This document shows positions 34,583 through 43,960 of a stretch of DNA of 64,000 nucleotides, in pieces. Below the pieces are notes generated by a model. It saw nothing but the letters and a program-made list of their open reading frames with translations. It was not told the origin of the DNA and did not search any database. How positions within the stretch are numbered: the stretch's first letter is position 1; each line of letters begins with the position of its first letter. This stretch comes from Xanthomarina maritima (lineage in GTDB: Bacteria; Bacteroidota; Bacteroidia; Flavobacteriales; Flavobacteriaceae), in NCBI RefSeq assembly GCF_008084905.1, contig NZ_VSFC01000032.1, forward strand, positions 16,132 to 80,131, given 5' to 3'. The translations under genes and the position numbers were made by a program.

Positions 34583-35530
34583 TTATAAATTCAGTTGGTC
34601 TTTAATTAAATAACGCTTTTTATCCTGTTTGGTTCTAAGAATTATTTCGCCTAAAAATCCTGCCACAAAAAATTGAGTTCCAATAATCATGGTTACTAAA
34701 GAAATATAAAATTGAGGACGTTGCGTAATTAATCTTCCAAACGGATTTAGAAATAATTTATCTATTCCTAAATATATGGCAAAAGCAAAACCAATAGCAA
34801 ACATTAAAACGCCCAAAGCTCCAAATAAATGCATAGGTCTTCTGCCAAAACGAGATAAAAACCAAATGGTAATTAAGTCTAAGAAACCATGAATAAACCG
34901 GTCCATTCCAAATTTAGTTACACCATATTTTCTAGCTTGATGTTGTACCACTTTTTCTCCAATATTTGTGAAGCCAGCATTTTTGGCTAATACTGGAATG
35001 TACCTGTGCATTTCGCCATTTACATCTATGTTTTTAACCACATTTTTATGGTAAGATTTTAAACCACAATTAAAATCATGAAGTTTTACACCAGAGGTTT
35101 TTCTAGCCGCATAATTAAATAATTTCGAAGGAAGGTTTTTAGAAATAACAGAATCGTAACGTTTTTTCTTCCAACCAGAAACCATATCATATTGTTCTGA
35201 AATAATCATGTTATATAGTTCTGGAATTTCTTCTGGATTATCTTGAAGGTCTGCATCCATAGTTATAACAACATCTCCTTGAGCTTTTTCAAAACCAGCA
35301 TGTAGAGCTTGAGATTTTCCAAAATTTTTTAAAAACCGAATACCTTTTATATTGGAATCTTTTTGAGATAACTGTTTTATGGTTTTCCAAGATTTATCAG
35401 TACTACCATCATCAATAAAAATAATTTCATATGAAAAATGATTGGATTGCATAACTTTTGCAATCCAATCATGTAATTCGTTTAATGAATCTTGTTCATT
35501 AAGTAGTGGTATAACTACTGATATATTCAT
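34583..35530 (-). CDS. family 2 glycosyltransferase of the DPM1/GtrB type
   Basis: A 315-residue protein. The GT-A domain (1 to about 225) has the opening V-V-I-P-L-L-N-E-Q, the metal-binding D-A-D-L-Q-D-N-P-E-E and Q-A-R-K-Y-G-V-T-K-F. Two transmembrane helices follow (about 233-255 and 270-290), as in GtrB and dolichol-phosphate mannosyltransferase-like enzymes. It probably transfers a sugar from a nucleotide donor to polyprenyl phosphate on the inner membrane face. The glycosylated target is unknown. It could share a transcript with the DUF4199 gene upstream (37-nt gap). Confidence 0.88.
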   Translation of the reverse strand: MNISVVIPLLNEQDSLNELHDWIAKVMQSNHFSYEIIFIDDGSTDKSWKTIKQLSQKDSNIKGIRFLKNFGKSQALHAGFEKAQGDVVITMDADLQDNPEEIPELYNMIISEQYDMVSGWKKKRYDSVISKNLPSKLFNYAARKTSGVKLHDFNCGLKSYHKNVVKNIDVNGEMHRYIPVLAKNAGFTNIGEKVVQHQARKYGVTKFGMDRFIHGFLDLITIWFLSRFGRRPMHLFGALGVLMFAIGFAFAIYLGIDKLFLNPFGRLITQRPQFYISLVTMIIGTQFFVAGFLGEIILRTKQDKKRYLIKDQLNL

Positions 35531-35567
35531 GTATTTTTTTATAAATCGCTTTACAAAAATAGAGAAA

Positions 35568-36095
35568 TTATTCTGAGGCAGGATCGTTTTTCTTTACTAT
35601 TAAAGCAACAATAAGCCCAAAGATACTATAAAACAACAATCTCCAAACAAATGCTTTTAATTGTTCAACTAAAGCAAAATTGTTTACTTTCTCAGCCTTC
35701 ATAAGTGCTTCTTGAATAGTTTCTTGAGGAGCACCAAATCCTTCCATAGCCTCTTTAGACATTATAAGTATTTGTTCGTTTAAATAGGTTGCAGCATCTG
35801 GATCTACAAAAGTGAAAATAACAATTCCAATAATTGTAGCAATAAAACTTCCTACAGCAACAGTAATAAAGTAGGAACTAAAGCCCTGTTTAAAAGTAAG
35901 AAATCCTTGATGTTGTTTGAATTTTATTGCAGAATAGGTAGCAATTCCTAATGATAAGAAAAATAAAATAATTCCTACCCACCATTTAGTGAATAAATCT
36001 AAATTTAGAGCATACATTAATACTGTTATAACCGATAATATTAGGCCTAAAACTAGACCATTATTTATCGATAAGGTTTTTAAGGATTTTTCCAT
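35568..36095 (-). CDS. DUF4199 membrane protein
   Basis: A 175-residue protein with four transmembrane helices (about 12-30, 36-56, 70-95, 145-165) in the DUF4199 arrangement. In Flavobacteria this family is frequently found beside the family 2 glycosyltransferase seen here, so the pair may work on the same envelope glycan. No catalytic motif is visible and its function is unknown. It is divergent from rpmE2. Confidence 0.8.
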   Translation of the reverse strand: MEKSLKTLSINNGLVLGLILSVITVLMYALNLDLFTKWWVGIILFFLSLGIATYSAIKFKQHQGFLTFKQGFSSYFITVAVGSFIATIIGIVIFTFVDPDAATYLNEQILIMSKEAMEGFGAPQETIQEALMKAEKVNNFALVEQLKAFVWRLLFYSIFGLIVALIVKKNDPASE

Positions 36096-36209
36096 TTTTA
36101 TTATATTTTTGTTTAGTTAAGATTATAGTTAGTTAGTAAACAAATATAGGAAAACGTTACAGCTTATTATTGAAAATTTATAATTCTTAAAAAAATAAAA
36201 ATAAAAGTA

Positions 36210-36239
36210 TTGTTCATTTATAAAAAATTCCTAAATTTG
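36210..36239 (+). promoter_or_regulatory. rpmE2 promoter
   Basis: TTG at 36210-36212 and TAAATTTG at 36232-36239, separated by exactly 19 nt, are a perfect match to the Bacteroidota sigma-A consensus. The -7 box lies 38 nt upstream of the rpmE2 start. Confidence 0.85.
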
Positions 36240-36277
36240 CACCTCAAAATTTGTGAAAGATATTAAAGCTTTAAGCG

Positions 36278-36529
36278 ATGAAAAAAGATATACATCCAGA
36301 AAATTATAGAGTAGTAGCATTTAAAGACATGTCTAATGATGATGTTTTTTTAACTAAATCTACTGCAAATACAGCAGAAACTATAGAAGTTGATGGTGTT
36401 GAATATCCATTAGTAAAAATGGAGATTTCAAGAACATCTCATCCATTTTACACTGGTAAATCTAAACTAGTAGATACTGCTGGTCGTATTGATAAATTCA
36501 AAAACAAATACGCTAAGTTCAAAAAGTAA
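36278..36529 (+). CDS. rpmE2: 50S ribosomal protein L31 type B
   Basis: An 83-residue L31 of the long type B. It contains no cysteine, so it is the zinc-independent form. Typical segments are [11 protein letters not shown] at the start and [21 protein letters not shown] at the end. It is a single-gene unit with a consensus promoter and a terminator. Confidence 0.97.
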   Translation: MKKDIHPENYRVVAFKDMSNDDVFLTKSTANTAETIEVDGVEYPLVKMEISRTSHPFYTGKSKLVDTAGRIDKFKNKYAKFKK

Positions 36530-36550
36530 TTTAGCTAAATTATATTATTT

Positions 36551-36584
36551 AAAAGCCTTCAGATTTATTCTGGAGGCTTTTTTT
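36551..36584 (+). terminator. terminator of rpmE2
   Basis: AAAAGCCTTCAG and CTGGAGGCTTTT form a 12-bp stem with one wobble pair and a T run, 21 nt after the rpmE2 stop. Confidence 0.88.
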
Positions 36585-36653
36585 GTTGCTATAATTACGT
36601 TACTTTTGAATAGACTAATTCTGGTTTATAAATAACTTAAACTTTAACTTCAC

Positions 36654-37829
36654 ATGAACTACATTCTTTTTGATGGTCCTTCAAGAAACAATTTGTTGCC
36701 ATTTACATATACTCGTCCAGTTGCTGATATTAGAATTGGAATTTTGACCATAAGAGAAAAATGGGAAGCTTATTTGGAATTTACAACTACAACAGTTACT
36801 GAAGAATATTTGTCTAATAAGTATCCAATGGTAGAAATGGAAGAAAACATTATGATTAATGCATCCTTTTTACCGAATTTAGAATTAGTTGAAATGGTAA
36901 AAAGTTTAGAAGCTAATCAAGCTATTTTTAAAAATGAAGATGTCATAGCATTTTACACCAAAAACACGCAAGAAAAAATAGACTTGAATAGTTACGATGC
37001 TATAGAGTACAATGATCATGTATTGAAAATTGAGCATACTTGGGATATATTTTCTAAAAATGGTGAAGCTATTCAAGAAGATTTTGACTTACTAACTAAA
37101 GGCAGACAGTCTCAGCCTATTCCAGAAATGACGGTTGCTTTTAACAGAACAGAAATTTTTATTGAAGAAGGTGCCAAATTACCTTTATGTTCTTTAAATG
37201 CAGAAAATGGACCAATATATATTGGGAAGAATGCCGAAATTATGGAAGGCAGTATGATTCGTGGTCCCTTTGCATTATGTGAAGGAGCTACAGTAAAAAT
37301 GTCTGCTAAGATTTATGGACCTACTACTGTTGGTCCATATAGCAAAGTTGGAGGAGAAGTAACTAATTCAGTTATTTTTGGTTATTCAAATAAAGGTCAT
37401 GATGGCTATTTAGGAAATTCTGTATTAGGTGAGTGGTGTAATCTTGGAGCAGATACAAATAATTCTAATCTTAAAAACAACTATGCGGAAGTAAAATTGT
37501 GGGATTACCAAACAGAAAGTTTTGCTAGAACTGGATTGCAATTTTGTGGATTGATGATGGGAGACCATAGTAAATGTGGTATTAACACCATGTTTAATAC
37601 AGGAACAGTTGTTGGTGTTAGTGCCAATATATTTGGAAGTGGTTTTCCTAGGAATTTTGTTCCAAGCTTTTCTTGGGGTGGAAGTAATGGTTTTACAACG
37701 TTTTTAACTAAAAAAGCATTTGAGGTAGCAAAAGTTGTTATGTCTCGTAGAGAAATAGAGTTTTCAGAACAAGATGCTGCTATTTTAGAGCATGTATTTG
37801 AAGAAACAAAAAGATTTAGAAGAGATTAA
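36654..37829 (+). CDS. GlmU-like sugar nucleotidyltransferase family protein
   Basis: A 391-residue protein with an N-terminal half resembling the nucleotidyltransferase part of GlmU (opening N-Y-I-L-F-D-G-P-S-R-N-N-L-L-P-F-T-Y-T-R-P) and a C-terminal left-handed beta-helix of hexapeptide repeats (about 190-340). This family is conserved in Bacteroidota and probably makes or modifies an activated sugar. The usual N-terminal G-x-G-T-R-M motif of GlmU is absent, so the exact reaction is uncertain. Its stop overlaps the convergent peptide-binding lipoprotein gene by 4 nt. Confidence 0.85.
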   Translation: MNYILFDGPSRNNLLPFTYTRPVADIRIGILTIREKWEAYLEFTTTTVTEEYLSNKYPMVEMEENIMINASFLPNLELVEMVKSLEANQAIFKNEDVIAFYTKNTQEKIDLNSYDAIEYNDHVLKIEHTWDIFSKNGEAIQEDFDLLTKGRQSQPIPEMTVAFNRTEIFIEEGAKLPLCSLNAENGPIYIGKNAEIMEGSMIRGPFALCEGATVKMSAKIYGPTTVGPYSKVGGEVTNSVIFGYSNKGHDGYLGNSVLGEWCNLGADTNNSNLKNNYAEVKLWDYQTESFARTGLQFCGLMMGDHSKCGINTMFNTGTVVGVSANIFGSGFPRNFVPSFSWGGSNGFTTFLTKKAFEVAKVVMSRREIEFSEQDAAILEHVFEETKRFRRD

Positions 37830-39412
37830 TCATTCGTTTTTCTTACATGTTTTAATTCTAATAAATTTATTGGATTGATTCCAAGACCTATAATATTCTT
37901 TCTAGTAAACCTTACAACTTCATCATAAAATAAAGGCACTATTGGAGCTTCAGCCATAACTAAACTATCCATTTTTGTGTAAAGTATTTCTCTTTGTAAA
38001 GTGTTTGTTTCGGTAAATGCCTGCTGATACCAATCATCAAAAACATTGTTTTTAAAATGTGAATAATTTGGTCCATTTGGAGCGAAATTCTTACTATCAT
38101 AAAGAGATAAATAGTTTTCTGCATCAGGATAATCGGCAACCCAACTAGCCCTAAACATGTCTAATTTACCATTGGCTTTTGCATCCTTTAAGGTAGCAGC
38201 TGGGATTACATCAACATTTACTTGAAGTCCTATTTTTTGGAGTTCACGTTGTATATATTCACAAAAACTTAAATAATTACTAGTTGTTGTTATTGTTATT
38301 TCTGGGTTTTGTATGCCTGACTCAATTTTAAATTGTTCAATCAATAGTTTTGCCTTCTCAGGTTGAAATGTATAACCAATAGAATCATCAAATCCTGGTA
38401 GTCCTTTAGGTATAAAACCACCATATGCAGGAATTCCAATACCATTTCTAAGGTAAATCATCATTTTTTCTCTATCGAATCCATGATTTACAGCTTTTCG
38501 GATATATATAGATTGAATTTCAGGAATGCTAGAATCCATAAAAAAGGCAAGATATTCTGTGTTTAAATATGGGCTTCTTAGCATATTTACATCTTTAGAA
38601 TAGATGTCTCTTAATTTGCCATTTGCAGTTAAAATTTCATCTTTATAAGAAGCATCCAATCCTGAAACATAATCTATGTTGCCTTGAACAAATTGTAAAA
38701 ACTCACTTTGCTTATCTGGTAAAAAGGTAATCGCAATGGCTTCTAAATATGGAAGCTTATGTCCATTACTATCTTTTTCAAAGTAATTTTCGTTTTTTCT
38801 AAAAACTAATTTTATGTTTTCTTCCCAACGTTTAAACTTAAATGGTCCTGTACCGATTGGGTTTGATCTAAAATCATTTTTATAATGACTCACAATTTCT
38901 TTAGGAACAACCGAGCAATATTTCATTGTTAATAAACCAAGAAAAGCTGGAAAAGGTTGCTTTAATTTAATATGAAAAATAGAGTCGTTTATAGCTTTAA
39001 AATTTTCTACTTTATTTAAAACCCAACTGCCTGGTGAAGCTATGTTCTCATCTAACAATCTATTGAAACTATATTCAAAATCTAATGCATTGACAACTCT
39101 GGTGGAATCTTTTCCAAATAAATAGTGTTTATGAAAATAAACATCGTTTCTAATAGTGAATTTATATGAAAGAGCATCTTCTGAAATAATCCAACTTTTA
39201 GCTATAGAAGGTTGGATATTTAAATTTTCATCCATTTGTACTAAGCCATTAAAAAGTTGATTTATTGCCCAAATATCTGCATTATCTTTTGCAAAAGCTG
39301 GGTCTAATGAGCCAATATTTTTGTGTTCATTATATCTGAAAACAGAGGGTAAATTTTCTTTTTGAGAAGAGCAATTTAATAGGAGTAAGAAAATCAGGTG
39401 TTTAAATTTCAT
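37826..39412 (-). CDS. peptide/solute-binding lipoprotein (SBP_bac_5 family)
   Basis: A 528-residue extracytoplasmic binding protein with a lipoprotein signal (L-L-L-L-N-C-S-S). The mature part has the family-5 solute-binding fold; visible markers are S-L-D-P-A-F-A, A-K-S-W-I-I-S-E-D-A-L-S-Y-K-F-T-I-R and G-T-G-P-F-K-F. Family members bind oligopeptides, nickel or similar ligands for an ABC importer. No permease or ATPase gene is adjacent, so its partners lie elsewhere. It is divergent from the T9SS protein at 39467. Confidence 0.88.
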   Translation of the reverse strand: MKFKHLIFLLLLNCSSQKENLPSVFRYNEHKNIGSLDPAFAKDNADIWAINQLFNGLVQMDENLNIQPSIAKSWIISEDALSYKFTIRNDVYFHKHYLFGKDSTRVVNALDFEYSFNRLLDENIASPGSWVLNKVENFKAINDSIFHIKLKQPFPAFLGLLTMKYCSVVPKEIVSHYKNDFRSNPIGTGPFKFKRWEENIKLVFRKNENYFEKDSNGHKLPYLEAIAITFLPDKQSEFLQFVQGNIDYVSGLDASYKDEILTANGKLRDIYSKDVNMLRSPYLNTEYLAFFMDSSIPEIQSIYIRKAVNHGFDREKMMIYLRNGIGIPAYGGFIPKGLPGFDDSIGYTFQPEKAKLLIEQFKIESGIQNPEITITTTSNYLSFCEYIQRELQKIGLQVNVDVIPAATLKDAKANGKLDMFRASWVADYPDAENYLSLYDSKNFAPNGPNYSHFKNNVFDDWYQQAFTETNTLQREILYTKMDSLVMAEAPIVPLFYDEVVRFTRKNIIGLGINPINLLELKHVRKTND

Positions 39413-39466
39413 TTATAAGATAAAAAGACTATATTTAATATGTTATTAATCCGAAATTTTAAAATT

Positions 39467-40312
39467 ATGAAAAATTATTACATTCTTTTTTTATTATTTA
39501 CTTTATTTATTTTTCCTTCAAATGCTCAAATTACATTAACACAATCTGTAGACCCAAATAATGTTACAGATGGAGGTGTAGCTTGTTGGTCTTCAGCATC
39601 TGGTGAGTATCGTGAAAATTCATTTTATAGAGCATATAATCTTGCTGATTTTGCTGTAACTGAAGATTTTCAAATTAGTTCGGTGGAATATGGTCAAGGT
39701 TCAGCAGATGATGGGAAAGTAATTACAGTAAATATTTATACTGCAAGTACAGATAATTTAGCAACTGCAACTTTAACTTTAGTGCAATCTGCAACACATG
39801 TATCAAATTCTGCTGACGATCTGTCTTTAATATCTGTACCAATTACAGCAATAATCCCAGCTGGTTCTACCATTGCATTTGAAGTATTGGCTGGTGATAG
39901 TGGCACTAATATAGGTGAGACTTTTTTCCCTGGAATAAATGCAGGAGGTCAAAATGATGATAGTTATATAAAATCAACTGGGTGTAATATAAATGCTCCT
40001 TCAACAACTGCTTCAATTGGTTTTGCTGACAACCAATATGTAATGAATGTGGTTGGTAATCTTCTTGGAATAGAAGAATTCAGTTTAGATAAAGTTTCAG
40101 TATATCCAAATCCAGTTCTAAACGATCTTCATATTGATATTCATGATTCTATTCAAATGATTAGTGCTAAAGTGTATTCTATTACTGGTCAAGTAGTTTT
40201 GCAAGTTAATAATAAAAAAGATTTAGATACATCAAGTTTAAATTCTGGCGTCTATCTGTTGAAAATTGAAACTTCAAAAGGAAGTATTACCAGAAAAATA
40301 ATAAAATATTAA
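39467..40312 (+). CDS. secreted protein with T9SS sorting domain, function unknown
   Basis: A roughly 281-residue exported protein. A signal peptide (about 1-21, ending S-N-A-Q) is followed by a beta-rich domain with acidic patches (about 30-200) and a type A T9SS sorting domain (V-S-V-Y-P-N-P near residue 215 to T-R-K-I-I-K-Y at the end). The start M-K-N-Y-Y-I-L-F at 39467 is preferred to an ATG 27 nt upstream because it gives a normal signal peptide. I do not recognise the central domain. It is expected to be cell-surface or extracellular. Confidence 0.82.
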   Translation: MKNYYILFLLFTLFIFPSNAQITLTQSVDPNNVTDGGVACWSSASGEYRENSFYRAYNLADFAVTEDFQISSVEYGQGSADDGKVITVNIYTASTDNLATATLTLVQSATHVSNSADDLSLISVPITAIIPAGSTIAFEVLAGDSGTNIGETFFPGINAGGQNDDSYIKSTGCNINAPSTTASIGFADNQYVMNVVGNLLGIEEFSLDKVSVYPNPVLNDLHIDIHDSIQMISAKVYSITGQVVLQVNNKKDLDTSSLNSGVYLLKIETSKGSITRKIIKY

Positions 40313-40336
40313 TTAGGATTTCTTTTTTTCTAATAA

Positions 40337-40372
40337 AAAAAGAGCTCTTTAACAGGTTAAAGGGCTCTTTTT
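40337..40372 (+). terminator. terminator of the T9SS protein gene
   Basis: A long stem pairs AAAAAGAGCTCTTTAAC with GTTAAAGGGCTCTTTTT over a 2-nt loop, with one wobble pair, 24 nt after the stop. Confidence 0.88.
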
Positions 40373-40499
40373 CGTTAATTTTGCATTCGCATTAAAATAT
40401 TTTCTGCTTTTACATTTTAATTTATAAATCTAAATAGTTCTAAAATTTGGTTATAAGTTGCTTCAGAGAATATTTTTTTTATAATGATTCAATAATTAT

Positions 40500-41825
40500 A
40501 TGAGAAAAAAAGTCGCATTTTATACCTTAGGTTGTAAACTTAATTTTTCTGAAACATCTACTATTGCTAGAAATTTTCATGATGAAGGATTTAATCGTGT
40601 CGATTTTAATGAAGTAGCAGATATTTATGTCATCAATACATGTTCTGTAACAGAAAATGCAGATAAACGTTTTAAATCTATTGTAAAACAAGCCCAAAAA
40701 TTAAATCCCGAAGCGTTTGTTGCTGCTGTTGGTTGCTATGCACAATTAAAACCTCAAGAATTAGCAGATGTAGATGGGGTTGATTTGGTTTTAGGAGCTA
40801 CTGAAAAATTTAAAATTACAAGCTATTTAAACGATTTATCTAAAAACGATTTAGGTGAAATACATTCTTGTGAAATTGGAGATGCAGATTTTTATGTAGG
40901 AAGCTATTCTTTTGGTGATAGAACTAGGGCTTTTCTAAAAGTTCAAGATGGTTGCGATTATAAATGTACCTATTGTACTATTCCATTAGCAAGGGGAATT
41001 TCTAGAAGCGATACTCTAGAAAATGTTTTAAAAAATGCTGAAGAAATATCTAAAAAGAACATCAAAGAAATCGTTCTTACTGGTGTTAATATTGGAGATT
41101 ATGGCAAAGGTGAATTTGGTAATAAAAAACACGAGCATACTTTTTATCAGTTAGTTAAAGAGTTAGATAAAGTAGATGGTATTGAGAGATTGCGTATTTC
41201 TTCCATAGAGCCTAATCTATTGAAAAATGAAACTATAGAATTTGTATCTCAAAGCAATACGTTTGTACCACATTTTCATATTCCATTGCAAAGTGGCAGT
41301 AACCAAATTTTAAGGCAAATGCGTAGAAGATATATGAAAGAATTGTACGTTGATCGAGTTGCTAAAATAAAAGAAGTGATGCCTCATGCTTGTATAGGTG
41401 TTGATGTTATTGTAGGTTTTCCTGGAGAAACAGATGAATTATTTCTAGAAACCTATAATTTTCTAAACGAATTGGATATTTCTTATTTGCATGTATTTAC
41501 TTATTCTGAAAGAGATAATACTTTGGCAGCAGGCATGGAAGGTGTTGTTCCAAAAAATATTAGAACAAAAAGAAGTAAGATGTTAAGAGGTTTATCTGCT
41601 AAAAAACGTCGTGCCTTTTACGAAAGCCAATTAAAAACTAAAAGAAAGGTGTTGTTTGAAAGTGAAAATAAAGAAGGATATATTCAAGGATTTACAGGCA
41701 ATTATGTAAAAGTAAAAGCGCCTTGGAATCCAGAATTAGTAAATACGTTACATGAAGTTGAGTTAACAAAAATTGACGAAGATGGATTGGTAAGATTAGA
41801 ATTTATTAAAGAATTAGCAGGATAA
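40500..41825 (+). CDS. mtaB: tRNA t6A37 methylthiotransferase MtaB
   Basis: A 441-residue radical-SAM methylthiotransferase. The N-terminal UPF0004 domain opens V-A-F-Y-T-L-G-C-K-L-N and has cysteines for one 4Fe-4S cluster. The radical-SAM cluster motif is C-D-Y-K-C-T-Y-C near residue 151, and a TRAM domain ends the protein. The G-C-K-L-N opening distinguishes MtaB from MiaB and RimO. It adds a methylthio group to t6A at position 37 of tRNAs reading ANN codons. It is monocistronic. Confidence 0.95.
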   Translation: MRKKVAFYTLGCKLNFSETSTIARNFHDEGFNRVDFNEVADIYVINTCSVTENADKRFKSIVKQAQKLNPEAFVAAVGCYAQLKPQELADVDGVDLVLGATEKFKITSYLNDLSKNDLGEIHSCEIGDADFYVGSYSFGDRTRAFLKVQDGCDYKCTYCTIPLARGISRSDTLENVLKNAEEISKKNIKEIVLTGVNIGDYGKGEFGNKKHEHTFYQLVKELDKVDGIERLRISSIEPNLLKNETIEFVSQSNTFVPHFHIPLQSGSNQILRQMRRRYMKELYVDRVAKIKEVMPHACIGVDVIVGFPGETDELFLETYNFLNELDISYLHVFTYSERDNTLAAGMEGVVPKNIRTKRSKMLRGLSAKKRRAFYESQLKTKRKVLFESENKEGYIQGFTGNYVKVKAPWNPELVNTLHEVELTKIDEDGLVRLEFIKELAG

Positions 41826-41830
41826 AAAAA

Positions 41831-41858
41831 AACCGAAGTTTTAACTTCGGTTTTTTTA
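41831..41858. terminator. bidirectional terminator after mtaB
   Basis: AACCGAAGTT and AACTTCGGTT form a perfect 10-bp stem with a 2-nt spacer, with an A run before and a T run after, between convergent genes. Confidence 0.9.
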
Positions 41859-41861
41859 GAT

Positions 41862-42158
41862 TTAAATTCTTACTCCAACAGGAAGCATGCGTTTATATTT
41901 TCTATTCTTTCTTACAAATTTTGCTATTTCAGGACTAGTTGGTACTACACTTAAATTTCGATCTTCGATATCTTTAAAAACAATTACTAAAAATTCTTTT
42001 TGAAATTCTTCTGAATTTATTTCATCAGGAATAATCAATTTTGTTAAAAATATCTTTCGTTCTTGTAGTGAATATTCAATTTTTGCTAAATGTTCATCAA
42101 TTTTAATTTCATACTGACGTAAAAAGTCATTGTCCACAAGTTCAGATGCCTCAATCAT
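41862..42158 (-). CDS. small GNAT-like (YjdJ-type) protein, degenerate
   Basis: A 98-residue protein. The C-terminal half, with V-V-P-T-S-P-E-I-A-K-F-V-R-K-N-R-K-Y, matches the end of YjdJ-type GNAT domains (usually V-P-x-C-P-x-V followed by a helix and a His-Pro-x-Tyr motif). The acetyl-CoA-binding glycine loop (R/Q-x-x-G-x-G/A) that should precede it is replaced by N-S-E-E-F-Q-K-E-F. It is thus probably a non-catalytic relative of N-acetyltransferases. It is transcribed alone against mtaB. Confidence 0.6.
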   Translation of the reverse strand: MIEASELVDNDFLRQYEIKIDEHLAKIEYSLQERKIFLTKLIIPDEINSEEFQKEFLVIVFKDIEDRNLSVVPTSPEIAKFVRKNRKYKRMLPVGVRI

Positions 42159-42278
42159 AATTAGAATGTTTTTTATTTAAAGAGAATTTTAGGAGTCAGT
42201 ACTATTTTTCAATAGTTTTGTAACGCAAATTTACAAAAAAAAATTGTATAAAATCATTATTTACCTACTTAAAAGCTT

Positions 42279-42953
42279 ATGAGTCAAGATATCATACATG
42301 TTTATTTTGTGCCAGGAATGGCTGCTAGTCCATTAATTTTTGAGAACATTAAATTGCCTGAAAGCAAGTTTCAAACGCATGTGTTAGAATGGTTAATTCC
42401 TGTTGATAATGAGACAATTGAAGATTATTCAAATCGTATGGTTGAGAATATTAAACATGAAAATGTGGTTTTAATTGGTGTTTCTTTTGGTGGAATTATA
42501 GCTCAAGAAATAAGTAAGCTTATTAAATTAAGAAAACTAATAGTTGTTTCTAGTGTTAAAACAAAACATGAATTGCCAAAAAGGATGAAACTAGCCAGAA
42601 TAACTAAAGCATATAAAATTTTACCAACTAGCTTAGTAAATAATATTGATGCATTGGCAAAGTACACATTTGGAAAAACCGTAAAGAAACGTGTGTCTTT
42701 ATATAGAAAATACCTTTCTGTTACTAATAAACAATACTTAGATTGGTCTATCAAACAAGTTATTTGTTGGAATCAAAACAAGCCAATTCCAGAAGCTATT
42801 CATATCCATGGAGAAAAAGATGCTGTTTTTCCACATCGTTGTTTAGGAGACTGTATCACTGTAAAAGGAGGTACTCATGTAATGATTATTAATAAATATA
42901 AATGGTTTAATGAAAATTTACCAAAAATTATTTTAGATGAAAAATTGGCCTAA
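42279..42953 (+). CDS. alpha/beta hydrolase
   Basis: A 224-residue cytoplasmic alpha/beta-hydrolase. The nucleophile elbow is G-V-S-F-G-G near residue 68; the oxyanion region is V-P-G-M-A-A-S; the acid is likely in H-G-E-K-D-A-V-F-P and the catalytic histidine in G-G-T-H-V-M-I. The substrate cannot be deduced. It lies 42 nt upstream of the lytic transglycosylase gene and may be cotranscribed with it. Confidence 0.82.
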   Translation: MSQDIIHVYFVPGMAASPLIFENIKLPESKFQTHVLEWLIPVDNETIEDYSNRMVENIKHENVVLIGVSFGGIIAQEISKLIKLRKLIVVSSVKTKHELPKRMKLARITKAYKILPTSLVNNIDALAKYTFGKTVKKRVSLYRKYLSVTNKQYLDWSIKQVICWNQNKPIPEAIHIHGEKDAVFPHRCLGDCITVKGGTHVMIINKYKWFNENLPKIILDEKLA

Positions 42954-42995
42954 AAATTGCTGTATTTTTCGTAATTTTATAAAAACTTTTTACAG

Positions 42996-43922
42996 ATGAA
43001 ATGGTTTAAAAATGTGTTTGCATTTTTTGGGTTATTAAGCTTAACAATGTTATTTGTTTATGCTTTACAAGATGCGCCTACAGACGAAAATTTTGAGAAA
43101 AAATTAATTAATGACTATAATGTCTATGCATTACAAATCCCTGAATATTTAGATTTTGCAGGCGAAGCATTGCCTCTAGATAATCCAGATATTTACGAAC
43201 GTATGGATAAAGAGTTACTAGTTAATACTTATTGGCAATCTAATGGTTTGTTAATGTTTAAAAGAGCTCATAAATATTTTCCAGTAATAGAGCCAATTCT
43301 TAAAAAGAATGGTGTTCCAGACGATTTTAAATATTTAGCAGTTATAGAAAGTGGATTAACCAATGCTGTCTCACCTGCTGGAGCAAGAGGTGTATGGCAA
43401 ATAATGCCTGCTACTGCAAGAGAATATGGTTTAGAAGTTAATGATAATGTTGATGAACGTTATCATTTAGAAAAATCAACAGAAGTAGCTTGTCAGTATT
43501 TAATAAAATCTAAAGAACAATTAGGATCTTGGACTTTAGCTGCAGCTGCTTATAATGCAGGGAATTCAGGAGTTTCTAGAAGATTAGAAGAACAAGAGGT
43601 AAATGATTATTACGATTTACTTTTAGGTGAAGAAACAGGAAGATATCTGTTTAGAATTGTTGCACTAAAAGAAATATTGTCTCATCCAGATAAGTATGGG
43701 TTCAATTTTAGAGAGAAAGATTTATATACAGAAGTTCCAACTTATAAAGTTGAAGTAGATACAGCTGTAACCGATTTCACTGCATTTGCTAAAAGGTTTA
43801 ACATAAATTATAAGATTTTAAAAATACACAACCCTTGGTTAAGAGAACCTAACTTAAACAATAAATCTAGAAAACAATATTTTATTGATATTCCTAAAGA
43901 AGGATACTATAAAACTGATTAA
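42996..43922 (+). CDS. lytic transglycosylase (SLT domain, MltD-like)
   Basis: A 308-residue exported enzyme with an N-terminal hydrophobic signal or anchor (about 5-22). The SLT domain carries the catalytic glutamate in A-V-I-E-S-G-L near residue 116, followed by A-R-G-V-W-Q-I-M-P-A-T-A and A-A-A-A-Y-N-A-G, as in MltD. E. coli MltD has LysM repeats after this domain; here only about 100 residues follow and no clear LysM is seen. It cleaves peptidoglycan glycan strands. Confidence 0.9.
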   Translation: MKWFKNVFAFFGLLSLTMLFVYALQDAPTDENFEKKLINDYNVYALQIPEYLDFAGEALPLDNPDIYERMDKELLVNTYWQSNGLLMFKRAHKYFPVIEPILKKNGVPDDFKYLAVIESGLTNAVSPAGARGVWQIMPATAREYGLEVNDNVDERYHLEKSTEVACQYLIKSKEQLGSWTLAAAAYNAGNSGVSRRLEEQEVNDYYDLLLGEETGRYLFRIVALKEILSHPDKYGFNFREKDLYTEVPTYKVEVDTAVTDFTAFAKRFNINYKILKIHNPWLREPNLNNKSRKQYFIDIPKEGYYKTD

Positions 43923-43929
43923 AAAAAAA

Positions 43930-43955
43930 CCTTGACAATTGTCAAGGCTTTTTTT
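43930..43955. terminator. bidirectional terminator
   Basis: The palindrome CCTTGACAATTGTCAAGG is flanked by an A run and a T run, between convergent genes. The core looks like an Fnr box but its position is that of a terminator. Confidence 0.9.
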
Positions 43956-43960
43956 TTACC

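Noticed and set aside
43930-43947. TTGACAATTGTCAA core resembling an Fnr box
   Set aside because: It is the stem of a bidirectional terminator between convergent stops, flanked by A and T runs, with no promoter nearby.
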